A stretch of 64,000 nt of DNA. It comes from Dawidia soli (lineage in GTDB: Bacteria > Bacteroidota > Bacteroidia > Cytophagales > Cyclobacteriaceae). The position numbers were made by a program, and so were the translations under genes. The stretch covers positions 78,650 through 142,649 of the forward strand of contig NZ_JAHESC010000014.1 in assembly GCF_018598185.1 (NCBI RefSeq). The letters run 5' to 3'. Positions 1-8,127 of the stretch are shown piece after piece (the stretch's first letter is position 1; every line of letters begins with the position of its first letter). Below the pieces are notes generated by a model that was not told the DNA's origin, made no database searches, and saw only the letters and a list, made by a program, of their open reading frames with translations.

Positions 1-272
1 CCAAACGCAAACGGTGCGATACCATATTGCTCGGCATGGCCATTTTCCAACCGTTGGGTGTTGACGCGATATATACGTTCGTAACCAGGATGATATCGGT
101 CGAAGGACAGCTGGTGGGCGAGGTAAAGCGTCACCACCATCAGGCTGAATATGGCCAGTGTAAGTCCTGCGATCTTAAATGTAGAGTTGACCTTATCCCG
201 CAGTACATGGCGGTAGCTGGACAGGAAATAGTTCGCGATGATCGCTCCGTTAAAGAATGGTTTACGGTTCAT
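1..272 (-). CDS. ABC transporter permease, FtsX/MacB-like (N-terminal fragment)
   Basis: This is a partial gene that runs off the left edge of the window. Reading from the ATG at 270-272 leftwards gives about 90 residues with no stop. The N-terminus is hydrophilic, then carries NYFLSSYRHVLRDK and a hydrophobic segment (about residues 30-48). Next comes HQLSFDRYHPGYERIYRVN, the very recognisable start of the MacB-type periplasmic core in Bacteroidota FtsX-like permeases. Such proteins form the membrane part of ABC systems for peptides, lipoproteins or small molecules, driven by a separate ATPase that is not in this window. Only the beginning is visible, so the substrate cannot be guessed. The start is supported by the position of the first membrane segment. 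Confidence 0.8.
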   Translation of the reverse strand, partial: MNRKPFFNGAIIANYFLSSYRHVLRDKVNSTFKIAGLTLAIFSLMVVTLYLAHQLSFDRYHPGYERIYRVNTQRLENGHAEQYGIAPFAF

Positions 273-387
273 ATTCTATACACGCTTCTATTGTTTTATG
301 AAGATGCGGCAATTTTATGAAAATGCCAACGAGGCGACTGCGAATCGCCTCTTTAAGTGACTGAATGCCCGGGCTATGTTCTCCGTA

Positions 388-609
388 CTATTCCTTTTGT
401 TTTTGGGAGATCCGATGAATAACTGCATCTATAAACGGTAGTCCTATAAACACCGTCCAGGGAACCAGCACGGTGGTCAGTATAAATGTACGCTGGTATA
501 ACGGTAACGTCGAAAACGCAGGGCCAAACAGGAACAGGAACAGCGTGATGGAAGGGAAGATGACGACCCAGATCTTCAGGGCCATCATCAGTTTTATCTT
601 TGTTTTCAT
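388..609 (-). CDS. Small two-helix membrane protein
   Basis: A 73-residue hydrophobic protein that I do not recognise. It has two predicted membrane helices (about residues 8-30 and 38-62), a positively charged N-terminus (MKTKIK) and a charged tail ending QKQKE. Its start codon overlaps the stop codon of the upstream dehydrogenase gene by four bases (ATGA, 606-609), so the two are almost certainly co-transcribed and translationally coupled. The sequence has no catalytic motif. Short membrane partners of this sort (DUF-type) often accompany redox enzymes in Bacteroidota, but a role here is inference only. Confidence 0.6.
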   Translation of the reverse strand: MKTKIKLMMALKIWVVIFPSITLFLFLFGPAFSTLPLYQRTFILTTVLVPWTVFIGLPFIDAVIHRISQKQKE

Positions 610-1223
610 CGCGATTCCCAGTAGGGCTTGATCACCTGACCAGTGTTTGCCCCAAAGACGCTCTTGCGGAAACCGTACTCCAGTTGCTTCATGGTAACGG
701 GAATGTCCTGGAAGAAAGGAAAGTATTGTGGTGAGTTCTCGATCACCGTCGGGCTTACGGCGTTGATACGAACGTCATTTTCCAGCTCGATGGCCGCGGC
801 ACGTACAAATCCTTCTACGGCACCGTTGGCGGCTGAGGCGTTGGCAAAGTTTATGACCGGCTCATATGTCAACGCACCGGTGATGAGCGTGAATGATCCT
901 TTTGGGTTGACATAGTGTTGCCCGATCAGCACCAGGTTGATCTGGCCCATCAATTTGCCTTCCAGACCTTTTCGGAATTCTTTGTCGGTCATGTTTTTCC
1001 AGGGGCCTACGTACGTGGGGCCGGCGGTACAGATCAGCGCATCAAACGAACCGGTTTTCTGGAATAAGCGCTCGATGGATCCTGTCGACGTAATGTCTAC
1101 CTGAAAGTCTCCACCGGTTGTGCCGACCCTGATCACATCGTGCTCCTTTTCAAATGCGGCGGCTAAGTACTTGCCCATGGTTCCGGTAGCGCCTACGATA
1201 ATGATTTTCTTTTTTGCTTTCAT
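606..1223 (-). CDS. Atypical short-chain dehydrogenase/reductase (SDR) without the Tyr-Lys catalytic pair
   Basis: A 205-residue Rossmann-fold protein. The nucleotide-binding motif GATGTMG is near residue 9 and the SDR landmark 'LICTAGP' (NAG equivalent) near residue 65. The later segment ASAANGAVEGFVRAAAIEL aligns with the classical YxxxK helix, but the Tyr and Lys positions are Ala and Asn. This fits the Lin1944-like SDR subgroup, whose members keep the fold and the glycine-rich loop but lack the usual active site and have no established reaction. An upstream in-frame ATG (1436) would add 71 residues of non-SDR sequence, so I chose the ATG at 1221-1223, which places the glycine motif at the normal distance from the start. 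It is followed by the overlapping small membrane protein gene. Confidence 0.8.
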   Translation of the reverse strand: MKAKKKIIIVGATGTMGKYLAAAFEKEHDVIRVGTTGGDFQVDITSTGSIERLFQKTGSFDALICTAGPTYVGPWKNMTDKEFRKGLEGKLMGQINLVLIGQHYVNPKGSFTLITGALTYEPVINFANASAANGAVEGFVRAAAIELENDVRINAVSPTVIENSPQYFPFFQDIPVTMKQLEYGFRKSVFGANTGQVIKPYWESR

Positions 1224-1464
1224 GCTGTTGAATATTGATTCCGTCGGCAAAGCTACCACGCTGTATCCGCAGCGGTGTAGGACAAAAATTGAATTGAATG
1301 GGACAAACGCCCAAATCGTCCAGCCGTTACCCGGGTTAAAAATTATACCGTACAATAATTGGAGCGTGCCATTCAATAACTGAGAGCGGCCGCTGCATCG
1401 GTCGTGTGTTACCTTACCCTTATCGCGGCGCCTCATGTCGGTGCCGGAGTAAACTCAACCAATT

Positions 1465-3030
1465 ATGATGAAAACGTTAACAAACAGAATCGCATTCCTG
1501 ACAGCCGCTGTGCTGTTGTGCGCTACCGCGCAGGCCCAGACACCTCCTGCCACCTGGCAAGAGCATTGGTTTGAACACAACCAGGTAGTGAATCGGGTGT
1601 ATTATGACAACGATGTGGCGGTGTACTACGACAACAACGTCAGCGCAAGCGTTACGTGGCCTTTCCAATACATGGGTGACGTATGGCGTTACACCAAAAG
1701 TGTATACGGAAACTATGGCACTGAAAACCGTCTGTACGCGATCTTCCACACCGGTCGTTACAGCGGTGGGCATCCGTCCACGTACTTCGACGCCGGCCAC
1801 GATTATCGAAATGTGACGGACTGCGGCCCGGGCCCGTGGACCAGCGGCGCCGGCAACGACCTGGATCTGACTACGCACGAGGTGAGCCACATCGTGGAAG
1901 GTGCTTCGAAAGGTATTAAGGGTTCGCCGCACCGCCCGCTGTGGGGCGACAGCAAGTGGGCCGAGATCTTTAACTACGACGTCTATGTAGGGTTGGGGCG
2001 TACCAACGACGTAACGCGCTGGTACAACCTGATGATCAATACCAGCGACAACTTTCCGCGCGCGAACACCTACTGGTTCCGCGATTGGTTCTACCCTATC
2101 TATGCCAACCACGGTGGTACTGCATTGCTGAACAACTACTTCGTGCTGCTGGCGCAGTCCTTTCCCAAGAATGGCAACACCTATTCACGCGATATGAACT
2201 GGGGTGAGTTTGTGCATTTCTGGAGCGGTGCTGCCAACGCCAACCTTAAAGCGCAGGCGACGCTTGCCTTCGGATGGCCTGCCGAGTGGGAAACTCAATT
2301 CGTTCAGGCACAACATCAATTCCCGTTTCCATACAATACGGTAAACTATGGTAATGACATTACCAACCTTGGAGGCAGTGTTAGCGCGCAGTATAGCGAC
2401 TCGCCGGCGGCCGAAGGGATTGCCAACCTCATTGACAACAACCATAACACCAAGTACCTGACGTTCCACAATGCGGCCTGGGTACAATATCAGGCTACGG
2501 GCAACTTCGTTGTTGACCATTACAGCGTTACGTCAGCCAACGATGCGGCTGAGCGCGATCCGCTCAGCTGGACGCTGCAGGGCAGCACAAACGGTACGAC
2601 CTGGACGAACCTGGATTCGCGCAGTGGCGAAGATTTTCCCTATCGTTACCAAAAGCGTGTGTTTACCTTTACCAATAGCACGTCGTACCGCTATTATCGT
2701 CTTACTTTCAATAACAACAGTGGCTCGCTGCTCCAACTCGCCGAACTTGAGTTCTTCGAAAAAGGTACAGCTGCCGCTACGGCCAGCAAGACCGCTCCCG
2801 GGGTTGTCAGTGGCGTGTACCCCAATCCGTCGGCCGATAAGGTCATCGTAAGATTCGAGGGTACTCATGCTATGCTCACTATTGCCGACGCTCAAGGTAA
2901 TACTGTGGTCCCCGCGAAAGCGGTAGCTTCGGGTGAAGCTGTCAACCTCTCTCATTTGAAAGAAGGATTGTACTTCATCCACCTGGACGTAGACGGCGTG
3001 AAGAAAACGGAAAGACTGTTGAAGAAATGA
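1465..3030 (+). CDS. Secreted zinc-metallopeptidase-like protein with discoidin domain and T9SS sorting domain
   Basis: A 521-residue exported protein. It has a signal peptide (about residues 1-24, ending AQAQ), then a peptidase-like region with the zinc motif HEVSH near residue 139. About 28 residues later comes SKWAEIF, whose Glu could be the third metal ligand as in gluzincins. Residues about 300-430 look like an F5/8 type C (discoidin) carbohydrate-binding domain (SWTLQGSTNGTTW, then YRYYRLTF). The last about 75 residues are a type IX secretion sorting domain (GVYPNPSADKVIV, then LKEGLYFIHL, ending in lysines). It is therefore probably secreted across the outer membrane and anchored or released outside, acting on a polymer or glycoprotein. 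The substrate is unknown. The gene is followed by a strong hairpin terminator. Confidence 0.8.
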   Translation: MMKTLTNRIAFLTAAVLLCATAQAQTPPATWQEHWFEHNQVVNRVYYDNDVAVYYDNNVSASVTWPFQYMGDVWRYTKSVYGNYGTENRLYAIFHTGRYSGGHPSTYFDAGHDYRNVTDCGPGPWTSGAGNDLDLTTHEVSHIVEGASKGIKGSPHRPLWGDSKWAEIFNYDVYVGLGRTNDVTRWYNLMINTSDNFPRANTYWFRDWFYPIYANHGGTALLNNYFVLLAQSFPKNGNTYSRDMNWGEFVHFWSGAANANLKAQATLAFGWPAEWETQFVQAQHQFPFPYNTVNYGNDITNLGGSVSAQYSDSPAAEGIANLIDNNHNTKYLTFHNAAWVQYQATGNFVVDHYSVTSANDAAERDPLSWTLQGSTNGTTWTNLDSRSGEDFPYRYQKRVFTFTNSTSYRYYRLTFNNNSGSLLQLAELEFFEKGTAAATASKTAPGVVSGVYPNPSADKVIVRFEGTHAMLTIADAQGNTVVPAKAVASGEAVNLSHLKEGLYFIHLDVDGVKKTERLLKK

Positions 3031-3037
3031 CCTCTAT

Positions 3038-3080
3038 ACAGGGAGCCTGTCCGCCTGGCAAGCTCCCTGTTAATGTTTTT
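3038..3080 (+). terminator. Intrinsic terminator after the T9SS metallopeptidase gene
   Basis: A perfect 9-bp inverted repeat (ACAGGGAGC at 3038-3046, GCTCCCTGT at 3062-3070) is followed by a T-rich tract ending in five T at 3076-3080. It lies 8 bases after the stop codon. It also covers the first possible ATG (3073) of the next gene, which argues for the later start. Confidence 0.8.
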
Positions 3081-3129
3081 AAAACCGGGTTTTCGTGCCT
3101 ACATTTCCGGCTGGTTATCCGCCGTATCC

Positions 3130-4224
3130 ATGCTGTCATACAAGTTTCGAAGCAATATATTCCAGATCGTTTCTTTTGGTGTGATCTGGGGCTGTGCCGG
3201 TTTAGTCTATAGTATTCTTGAAAAGGGCATTCTTGGAGATCAAACGTATTACCCCGCCACCGGAAACCCGTATCGATTCGAAGATACAGTTTTTACTACG
3301 TTCTTGTTGACAACAGTACTGGGGCTGGTTGTCGGTACGCTGGAGGCTATGTATTTGCGCGGGTTGTTCAGCCGGATGAGCTTAGCCCAGAAAATCATAT
3401 TCAAAACGCTGCTTTACCTGGTTATCCTTGTGGTGATGCTGATGATCATTACCACGATCTATAGTGCTGTCGTTCTTAAAACCCATCTTTTCGATTCCGA
3501 GGCGCTTCACGATGTCCGGCTCTTTATTACCAGCGGTGCCTTTTGGCGTGTGGAGGTCTACATGGCGGCCGTCATTGTCGTATCTTTATTCTATTCAGAA
3601 GTAAGTCAAAACCTTGGCCCGGCGGTGCTTCTCAATTTCCTGACGGGCCGGTACCACACGCCGCGTGAAGAGGAAAGGATCTTTATGTTCCTGGATATGA
3701 AATCGTCTACGACGATCGCTGAAAAAATAGGACACTTAAAATACTTCAATATGCTGAAGGCCTATTTTGCCGATCTGTCGGATCCTATCCTGCGGCATGA
3801 GGGTGAGATCTATCAGTATGTCGGCGATGAAATCGTCATCTCGTGGCGTTTGCAGAAGGGATTGAAAGACGCGCACTGCGTTCAGTGTTTTTATGATATG
3901 CAGCGGGCGCTTGAACATCGGAAAGCCTATTACCTAGAGAAGTTCGGAGTCGCACCGGCCTTTAAAGCCGGTCTCCATTATGGTAAGGTCACTACGGGTG
4001 AGATCGGCGTGATCAAGAAAGACATCATCTTTACCGGTGACGTACTAAACGCTACGGCCCGGATACAGTCGCTTTGCAATAGCCACCAGGTCGACATCCT
4101 GATCTCCGGGGTGCTCCTGCAGCGTCTCGATCTTTCAGACAGGTGTAGTGTTCTATCGCTGGGAGAAAGCGAGCTGCGTGGCCGGGGGGAAAAACTAGCG
4201 TTGTATACGCTTCAGCCACAATAA
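3130..4224 (+). CDS. Membrane-bound class III adenylate/guanylate cyclase-type protein
   Basis: A 364-residue protein with four membrane helices (about residues 10-30, 55-75, 92-115, 142-158) followed by a cytoplasmic class III nucleotide cyclase domain. The metal-binding aspartates are visible in FMFLDMKSST (D189) and YQYVGDE (D233), and the transition-state residues in GDVLNATARI (N307, R311). The two purine-selecting positions are unusual: Q229 where adenylate cyclases have Lys, and I300 where they have Asp or Thr. The product (cAMP, cGMP, or neither) is therefore uncertain. I chose the ATG at 3130 because the alternative at 3073 sits inside the upstream terminator. It appears monocistronic, with a long untranslated stretch downstream. 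Confidence 0.8.
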   Translation: MLSYKFRSNIFQIVSFGVIWGCAGLVYSILEKGILGDQTYYPATGNPYRFEDTVFTTFLLTTVLGLVVGTLEAMYLRGLFSRMSLAQKIIFKTLLYLVILVVMLMIITTIYSAVVLKTHLFDSEALHDVRLFITSGAFWRVEVYMAAVIVVSLFYSEVSQNLGPAVLLNFLTGRYHTPREEERIFMFLDMKSSTTIAEKIGHLKYFNMLKAYFADLSDPILRHEGEIYQYVGDEIVISWRLQKGLKDAHCVQCFYDMQRALEHRKAYYLEKFGVAPAFKAGLHYGKVTTGEIGVIKKDIIFTGDVLNATARIQSLCNSHQVDILISGVLLQRLDLSDRCSVLSLGESELRGRGEKLALYTLQPQ

Positions 4225-4649
4225 CGCGGTCAGAAACGCAGAGATCTGGAACACGAGGGGTTCCTACTCTCGAGTGTTTCCGATTCTACAGCGATTGATC
4301 GTACTGACCGGTATGAGGCCGTGCCGCACAAATGCGATCGCTGAACATCCTATGAGCAGCCAACAACTACTTTCCGACCTAAGAAAGAATATTATTCACA
4401 TGATGTAGTACACCGAACATCGCCCATGGCAAAGTGTACGAATATACCTATTCTTCCCGATTATGTCATTCAAGCTGGAATGTTCGTAATTGCTCATGAT
4501 AGTTCTTTTCCATAATTACTTCCGTTTTATACAATGGTATTTGGTGGAGCCCGGTAAGACTCTTTCCCAAGGTAAGTTTCACGTTCAAAATAAAGATTTT
4601 GCCATGCTCTTTCTTCCTATTTTTACTCTTGCATCCAAAATATACAGTT
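4225..4649 (+). other. Intergenic region, 425 bp, no gene seen
   Basis: No convincing coding sequence on either strand: the short open frames here have no recognisable motif. An imperfect inverted repeat near 4251-4290 could mark the end of the cyclase transcript, but it lacks a T-run. The region becomes AT-rich after 4370 and probably carries the promoter and leader of the surface-protein pair that starts at 4650. Confidence 0.5.
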
Positions 4650-5123
4650 ATGTCGGCAAAAGTGCTGTTCACTTGGGGGATCCTATCACTTTGCCTATTA
4701 GGAGGCCGTGATCTTTATGGCCAGAACACCGTGGCGGCCGCCGGGGGACAAATTTCAGCGCACAGTGGCACGGTCAGTTTTACCGTTGGCCAGATAGCCG
4801 TCCTGGCTATAGAATCAGGATCCGGTAAGGCGCAGGAAGGTGTGCAGCAACCGCTCGATACCTCTTCGGAAACACCTGTGGACGCAGGGATCTGGATGTA
4901 TCCCAATCCTACTGTAAACGCTTCTGTAAATTTAAAAATAACACTTCCCAATCCAGAAACTTATACCTATCAAGTTGCTGACATGAATGGGAAACTCCTT
5001 GCTAAGGGATCGGTCAAAGAACAAGTTTCCTCCATTTCATTATCGGCTATAGCTTCCGCTGTCTATATCATCCAGGTTACGGGAGGTGGAACCACAAAGA
5101 CATTCAAGATCATAAAGAAATAA
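4650..5123 (+). CDS. Small secreted protein with T9SS C-terminal sorting domain
   Basis: A 157-residue exported protein. It has a signal peptide (about residues 1-25, ending LYGQ). A short mature region follows with the motif VSFTVGQIAV...GVQQP, which recurs in small Bacteroidota proteins found next to collagen-like or tail-fibre-like surface proteins. The C-terminus is a type A T9SS sorting domain (IWMYPNPTVNASVNL, then AVYIIQV, ending KIIKK). The ATG at 4650 is preferred over 4599 because it puts the signal peptide directly at the N-terminus. It lies 9 bases upstream of the large adhesin gene, so the two probably form one transcript and act together at the cell surface. The molecular role is not known. 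Confidence 0.75.
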   Translation: MSAKVLFTWGILSLCLLGGRDLYGQNTVAAAGGQISAHSGTVSFTVGQIAVLAIESGSGKAQEGVQQPLDTSSETPVDAGIWMYPNPTVNASVNLKITLPNPETYTYQVADMNGKLLAKGSVKEQVSSISLSAIASAVYIIQVTGGGTTKTFKIIKK

Positions 5124-5132
5124 TTTATTGAT

Positions 5133-7580
5133 ATGAAACAAATAGCGTATAGGATGAGCGATACATCGGGTATTGCTTATTTCCTTTTTTTCGTCGGTTT
5201 CATTATGCCGTCGATCCTTTGGGGGCAAGTGCCGGAGAAAATGACTTACCAGGCGGTTGTACGCAATAGTGAAGGGGAATTGATGTCCAAATCGGCAATC
5301 GGGGTACGCATCAGTGTTCTACAGGATCCGCTTTCCGATGATGCTGTTTACCAGGAAACCCATGCATCCGCCAGCAACGAAAACGGACTTATTACGATCA
5401 TGATCGGAGACGGCACCGCGCAGGTGGGTACGTTTGCCGGGATTGATTGGGCGTCCGGGCCATTCTATATCCGAACGGAAATAGACCCATCTGGCGGAAA
5501 GAACTATACGCTGACAGGTACGCAGCAACTGATGAGCGTACCATATGCACTGTATGCAAAAACCTCGGGAAGCTCAATCCCCGGCCCCCAAGGTCCCGAA
5601 GGTCCGGAAGGCCCGCAGGGTCCGGAGGGTCCGCAAGGTGTTCAGGGACTCCATGGCAAGACTCTGCTCAACGGAACGGCTAACCCTTCTGCCGCGGAAG
5701 GCACCACGGGAGACTTTTATTTTAACACCTCCACGAGCCGTCTCTTTGGCCCTAAAACATCTTCGGGATGGGGCACGGGAGTGTCGCTCATTGGGCCGTC
5801 GGGTTCCGGGGTTGCATCCCTGAGCGTTGTCACGGCCAACGGCTTTTCGGGGACCGTTGCCAACGCAACGACCACGCCGGCTATCACTTTGAAAACGCCT
5901 GTGACGGGAATATTGAAAGGCAACGGAACGGCTATAACCGCTGCTGCCGTGGCGGATTTTCCGATCCTCAACCAAAACACGACGGGCAATGCCGCCACCG
6001 TCACCACGAATGCTAACCTGACGGGACCGGTTACGAGTGTTGGAAATGCCACTGCCATTGGCAATGGCGTCATTACAACAGCAATGCTTGCCGATGTGAA
6101 TACCACTATTGGAACTTTTAACCGGGTAACGGTTAACGCCAAAGGACAGGTAACAGCCGCTTCGAATGTGCCTGCTGAAAATGCACTGACGTTCTCCACG
6201 GGCCTGACCCGTGCCACGAATACGATCACGAACAACCTGAGTACCGGCAAAGCCGGAGGCCAGAGCGTGATCGGTGGTACCGCCGCTTCTGAAAACCTTT
6301 CGCTGTCTTCCACGACTAACGCAACGAAAGGCAGGATCATCTTTGGTACCAGTGCATACAGCGAGATCAATAACCGGTTAGGCATCGGCACCCAGTCTCC
6401 ATCGACCAGCCTCGACGTAGTTGGTACTGTGAAGATCGCGGATGGGACGCAAGGAGCTGGTAAAGTTCTTACTTCCGATGCATCGGGAACTGCCAGCTGG
6501 CAGACGCTCGCGGCCGTGACACCTGGCAGTGGATGGTCGCTTACCGGCAATGCCGGCACAACAGACGGCGTGTCTTTCATCGGCACGACCGACAACGTTC
6601 CTCTTTCATTTCGCGTGAATAACCAGCGGGCCGGACGGCTCGATGTTGATCCCAATACCGCGAATGCCTTCTTCGGATATCAGAGCGGCATTACCATCGT
6701 CAGTGCCAAAAGAAACACAGCCGTAGGGTATCAAGCCATGATGACCACAAACGATGACAGCTGGAATTGCACGGCGGTGGGTTGCCAGGCACTGAATGTA
6801 AGCCGAGGGGACGAAAATACGGCGGTGGGTGCCTGGAGTATGCGGGTTAATACTATCGGAAGCTGGAACACGAGCGTCGGAGGCGTTTCTTTACAATCGA
6901 ATACCTCCGGCTCGTTCAACACTGCTATCGGCAATGGTGCCATGCATCGTAATACAACAGGAACCAACAACGTGGCGCTGGGCTCCAGTGCACTGCTCTA
7001 CCTTTACAGTGGTTCTTACAATACGGCATTGGGGTCTGGTGCCGATGTAGATATGTTCTCTACTGACATCAGCAATGCAACGGCCATCGGAGCACTCGCT
7101 AAAGTCAATGTGAGCAACACAATGGTTTTTGGGAACAAGGATGTCGTTGCCTGGGGTTTTGGCGTTCAGCCGGGAGCTGCTGCGATACGTGTAGGTACCA
7201 ATGGCACCAACGGCAACGGCGCAACATTAACACCTGGGGGTACGTGGACCAATGCTTCGGACAGGAACCGAAAAGAGAACTTTACCCCGTTGAACGGTGC
7301 AGAGGTGTTGGAGAAGGTAGCGAGCTTATCGATAAGCCGATGGAACTATAAGGAGGAAGATCCCTCAGTATCACATATAGGCCCGATGGCGCAGGATTTT
7401 CACGCGTTGTTTCAGGTCGGTAATGACGATGTGTCGATCTCTACTATTGACCCCTCGGGCGTTGCGCTTGCTGCCATCCAGGAGCTGATCAAGCAGAACA
7501 ACGAGATGAAGGCTATGATCGCTCAGCTTCAAGCAGAGATTAAATCGCTCTCGGGATCTGAGAGAAAATCCGAGCGCTAG
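5133..7580 (+). CDS. Collagen-like fibrous surface protein with S74 intramolecular chaperone domain
   Basis: An 815-residue exported fibre. It starts with a signal peptide and a Bacteroidota-type N-terminal domain (about residues 32-145). A short collagen-like Gly-X-Y run (about 150-172, GPQGPEGPEGPQGPEGPQG) follows. A long Thr/Asn/Ala-rich region comes next, then head-type repeats (NTAVGYQAM, NTAVGAWSM, NTSVGG, NTAIGNGAM, NVALGSSAL, NTALGSGA; about 530-650) that resemble the beta-roll of trimeric autotransporter heads. The C-terminal about 110 residues match the peptidase S74 / endosialidase chaperone: SDRNRKENFTPL supplies the Ser-Lys cleavage pair, and a final coiled coil (IQELIKQNNEMKAMIAQLQA) drives trimerisation. 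The chaperone presumably trimerises the fibre and then cuts itself off. It pairs with the small T9SS protein upstream. An isolated adhesin is likelier than a phage tail fibre, as no phage genes are nearby. Confidence 0.8.
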   Translation: MKQIAYRMSDTSGIAYFLFFVGFIMPSILWGQVPEKMTYQAVVRNSEGELMSKSAIGVRISVLQDPLSDDAVYQETHASASNENGLITIMIGDGTAQVGTFAGIDWASGPFYIRTEIDPSGGKNYTLTGTQQLMSVPYALYAKTSGSSIPGPQGPEGPEGPQGPEGPQGVQGLHGKTLLNGTANPSAAEGTTGDFYFNTSTSRLFGPKTSSGWGTGVSLIGPSGSGVASLSVVTANGFSGTVANATTTPAITLKTPVTGILKGNGTAITAAAVADFPILNQNTTGNAATVTTNANLTGPVTSVGNATAIGNGVITTAMLADVNTTIGTFNRVTVNAKGQVTAASNVPAENALTFSTGLTRATNTITNNLSTGKAGGQSVIGGTAASENLSLSSTTNATKGRIIFGTSAYSEINNRLGIGTQSPSTSLDVVGTVKIADGTQGAGKVLTSDASGTASWQTLAAVTPGSGWSLTGNAGTTDGVSFIGTTDNVPLSFRVNNQRAGRLDVDPNTANAFFGYQSGITIVSAKRNTAVGYQAMMTTNDDSWNCTAVGCQALNVSRGDENTAVGAWSMRVNTIGSWNTSVGGVSLQSNTSGSFNTAIGNGAMHRNTTGTNNVALGSSALLYLYSGSYNTALGSGADVDMFSTDISNATAIGALAKVNVSNTMVFGNKDVVAWGFGVQPGAAAIRVGTNGTNGNGATLTPGGTWTNASDRNRKENFTPLNGAEVLEKVASLSISRWNYKEEDPSVSHIGPMAQDFHALFQVGNDDVSISTIDPSGVALAAIQELIKQNNEMKAMIAQLQAEIKSLSGSERKSER

Positions 7581-7654
7581 AAAGTATGTTTTCGAGTGCT
7601 ATGGAGCGTGCAGAGATGTTTGATGTTGATATCACCCCTGGGTAAATCAGCGTT

Positions 7655-7978
7655 ATGACAGAGAGATCAAAATATCAGTTAATGGCTCTAGGGACACTAG
7701 CCATATTGGTTTCCTGGATCCTGTTCTTGGGCATTTTTTGTAAAGATCGAATAGTTGTTACCACCCTTGCTACAACGGGACCTGATTTTAGGGTAGTGCT
7801 CGGGAATCTCAAATTAAAGCTGCAAACGCCAGACTCGATCGATATGGATGTCACGGGTGTGATGGTTTCTGACAAGAGTATGGATGATATTGACAATTAT
7901 CTGCAGAGCAACTATCGAGCATTTGGTGACTACTTTCTCTTAACTGTGCATGTTCTCATAATATACAATTTAGCCTGA
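7655..7978 (+). CDS. Hypothetical protein with N-terminal membrane helix
   Basis: A 107-residue protein that I do not recognise. One clear membrane helix lies at about residues 9-30, then a soluble part, then a second weakly hydrophobic stretch at the very end (YFLLTVHVLIIYNLA). This abrupt hydrophobic end suggests either a second helix or a truncated longer gene. Its codon use is AT-richer than the adhesin before it, and it marks the left end of the accessory island. It ends 36 bases before a bidirectional terminator. No function can be inferred. Confidence 0.45.
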   Translation: MTERSKYQLMALGTLAILVSWILFLGIFCKDRIVVTTLATTGPDFRVVLGNLKLKLQTPDSIDMDVTGVMVSDKSMDDIDNYLQSNYRAFGDYFLLTVHVLIIYNLA

Positions 7979-8014
7979 TATCTAAAGATACGAAGTTTAA
8001 CAGCCTTAAAACGA

Positions 8015-8040
8015 AAAAGGCAACATCTCTGTTGCCTTTT
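8015..8040. terminator. Bidirectional terminator between convergent genes
   Basis: A perfect 11-bp stem (AAAAGGCAACA / TGTTGCCTTTT) with a TCTC loop, with A-runs on one side and T-runs on the other, so it can work on both strands. It sits between the 7655-7978 gene (plus) and the SUKH gene (minus). Confidence 0.8.
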
Positions 8041-8044
8041 CTTC

Positions 8045-8097
8045 AAGTAGACTGGAGGGGTGCTGCACGCGTGCTCGCTGAATTCCGATCTGCAGAT
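8045..8097. repeat. Direct repeat copy A (flanks the SUKH gene)
   Basis: About 53 bp that match 8767-8818 with the pattern AAGTAGACTGGA...GGTGCTGCA...GTGCTCGCTG...CGATCTGCA, interrupted by short mismatched blocks. Both copies have the same orientation and both lie directly beside a hairpin terminator, so the repeated unit is 'repeat plus terminator'. Confidence 0.7.
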
Positions 8098-8127
8098 TCT
8101 TCAAAGACTCGACGGATCAACTGGCGG

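Noticed and set aside
3073..3132. Earlier start for the cyclase gene at 3073
   Set aside because: It lies within the T-run of the upstream terminator; the start at 3130 places the first membrane helix at the N-terminus.
5580..5650. Possible CRISPR or tandem DNA repeat
   Set aside because: The short GGTCCGGAAGG-like repetition is the collagen Gly-X-Y codon pattern within the fibre gene; no spacers or cas genes.
5717..6655. Minus-strand frame of 312 codons
   Set aside because: Antisense to the repetitive Thr/Ala-rich part of the fibre gene, no protein-like motif.
5133..7580. Phage tail fibre or prophage
   Set aside because: S74 and collagen repeats are also found in phages, but no capsid, tail, integrase or lysis genes are near, and the gene is paired with a T9SS protein.
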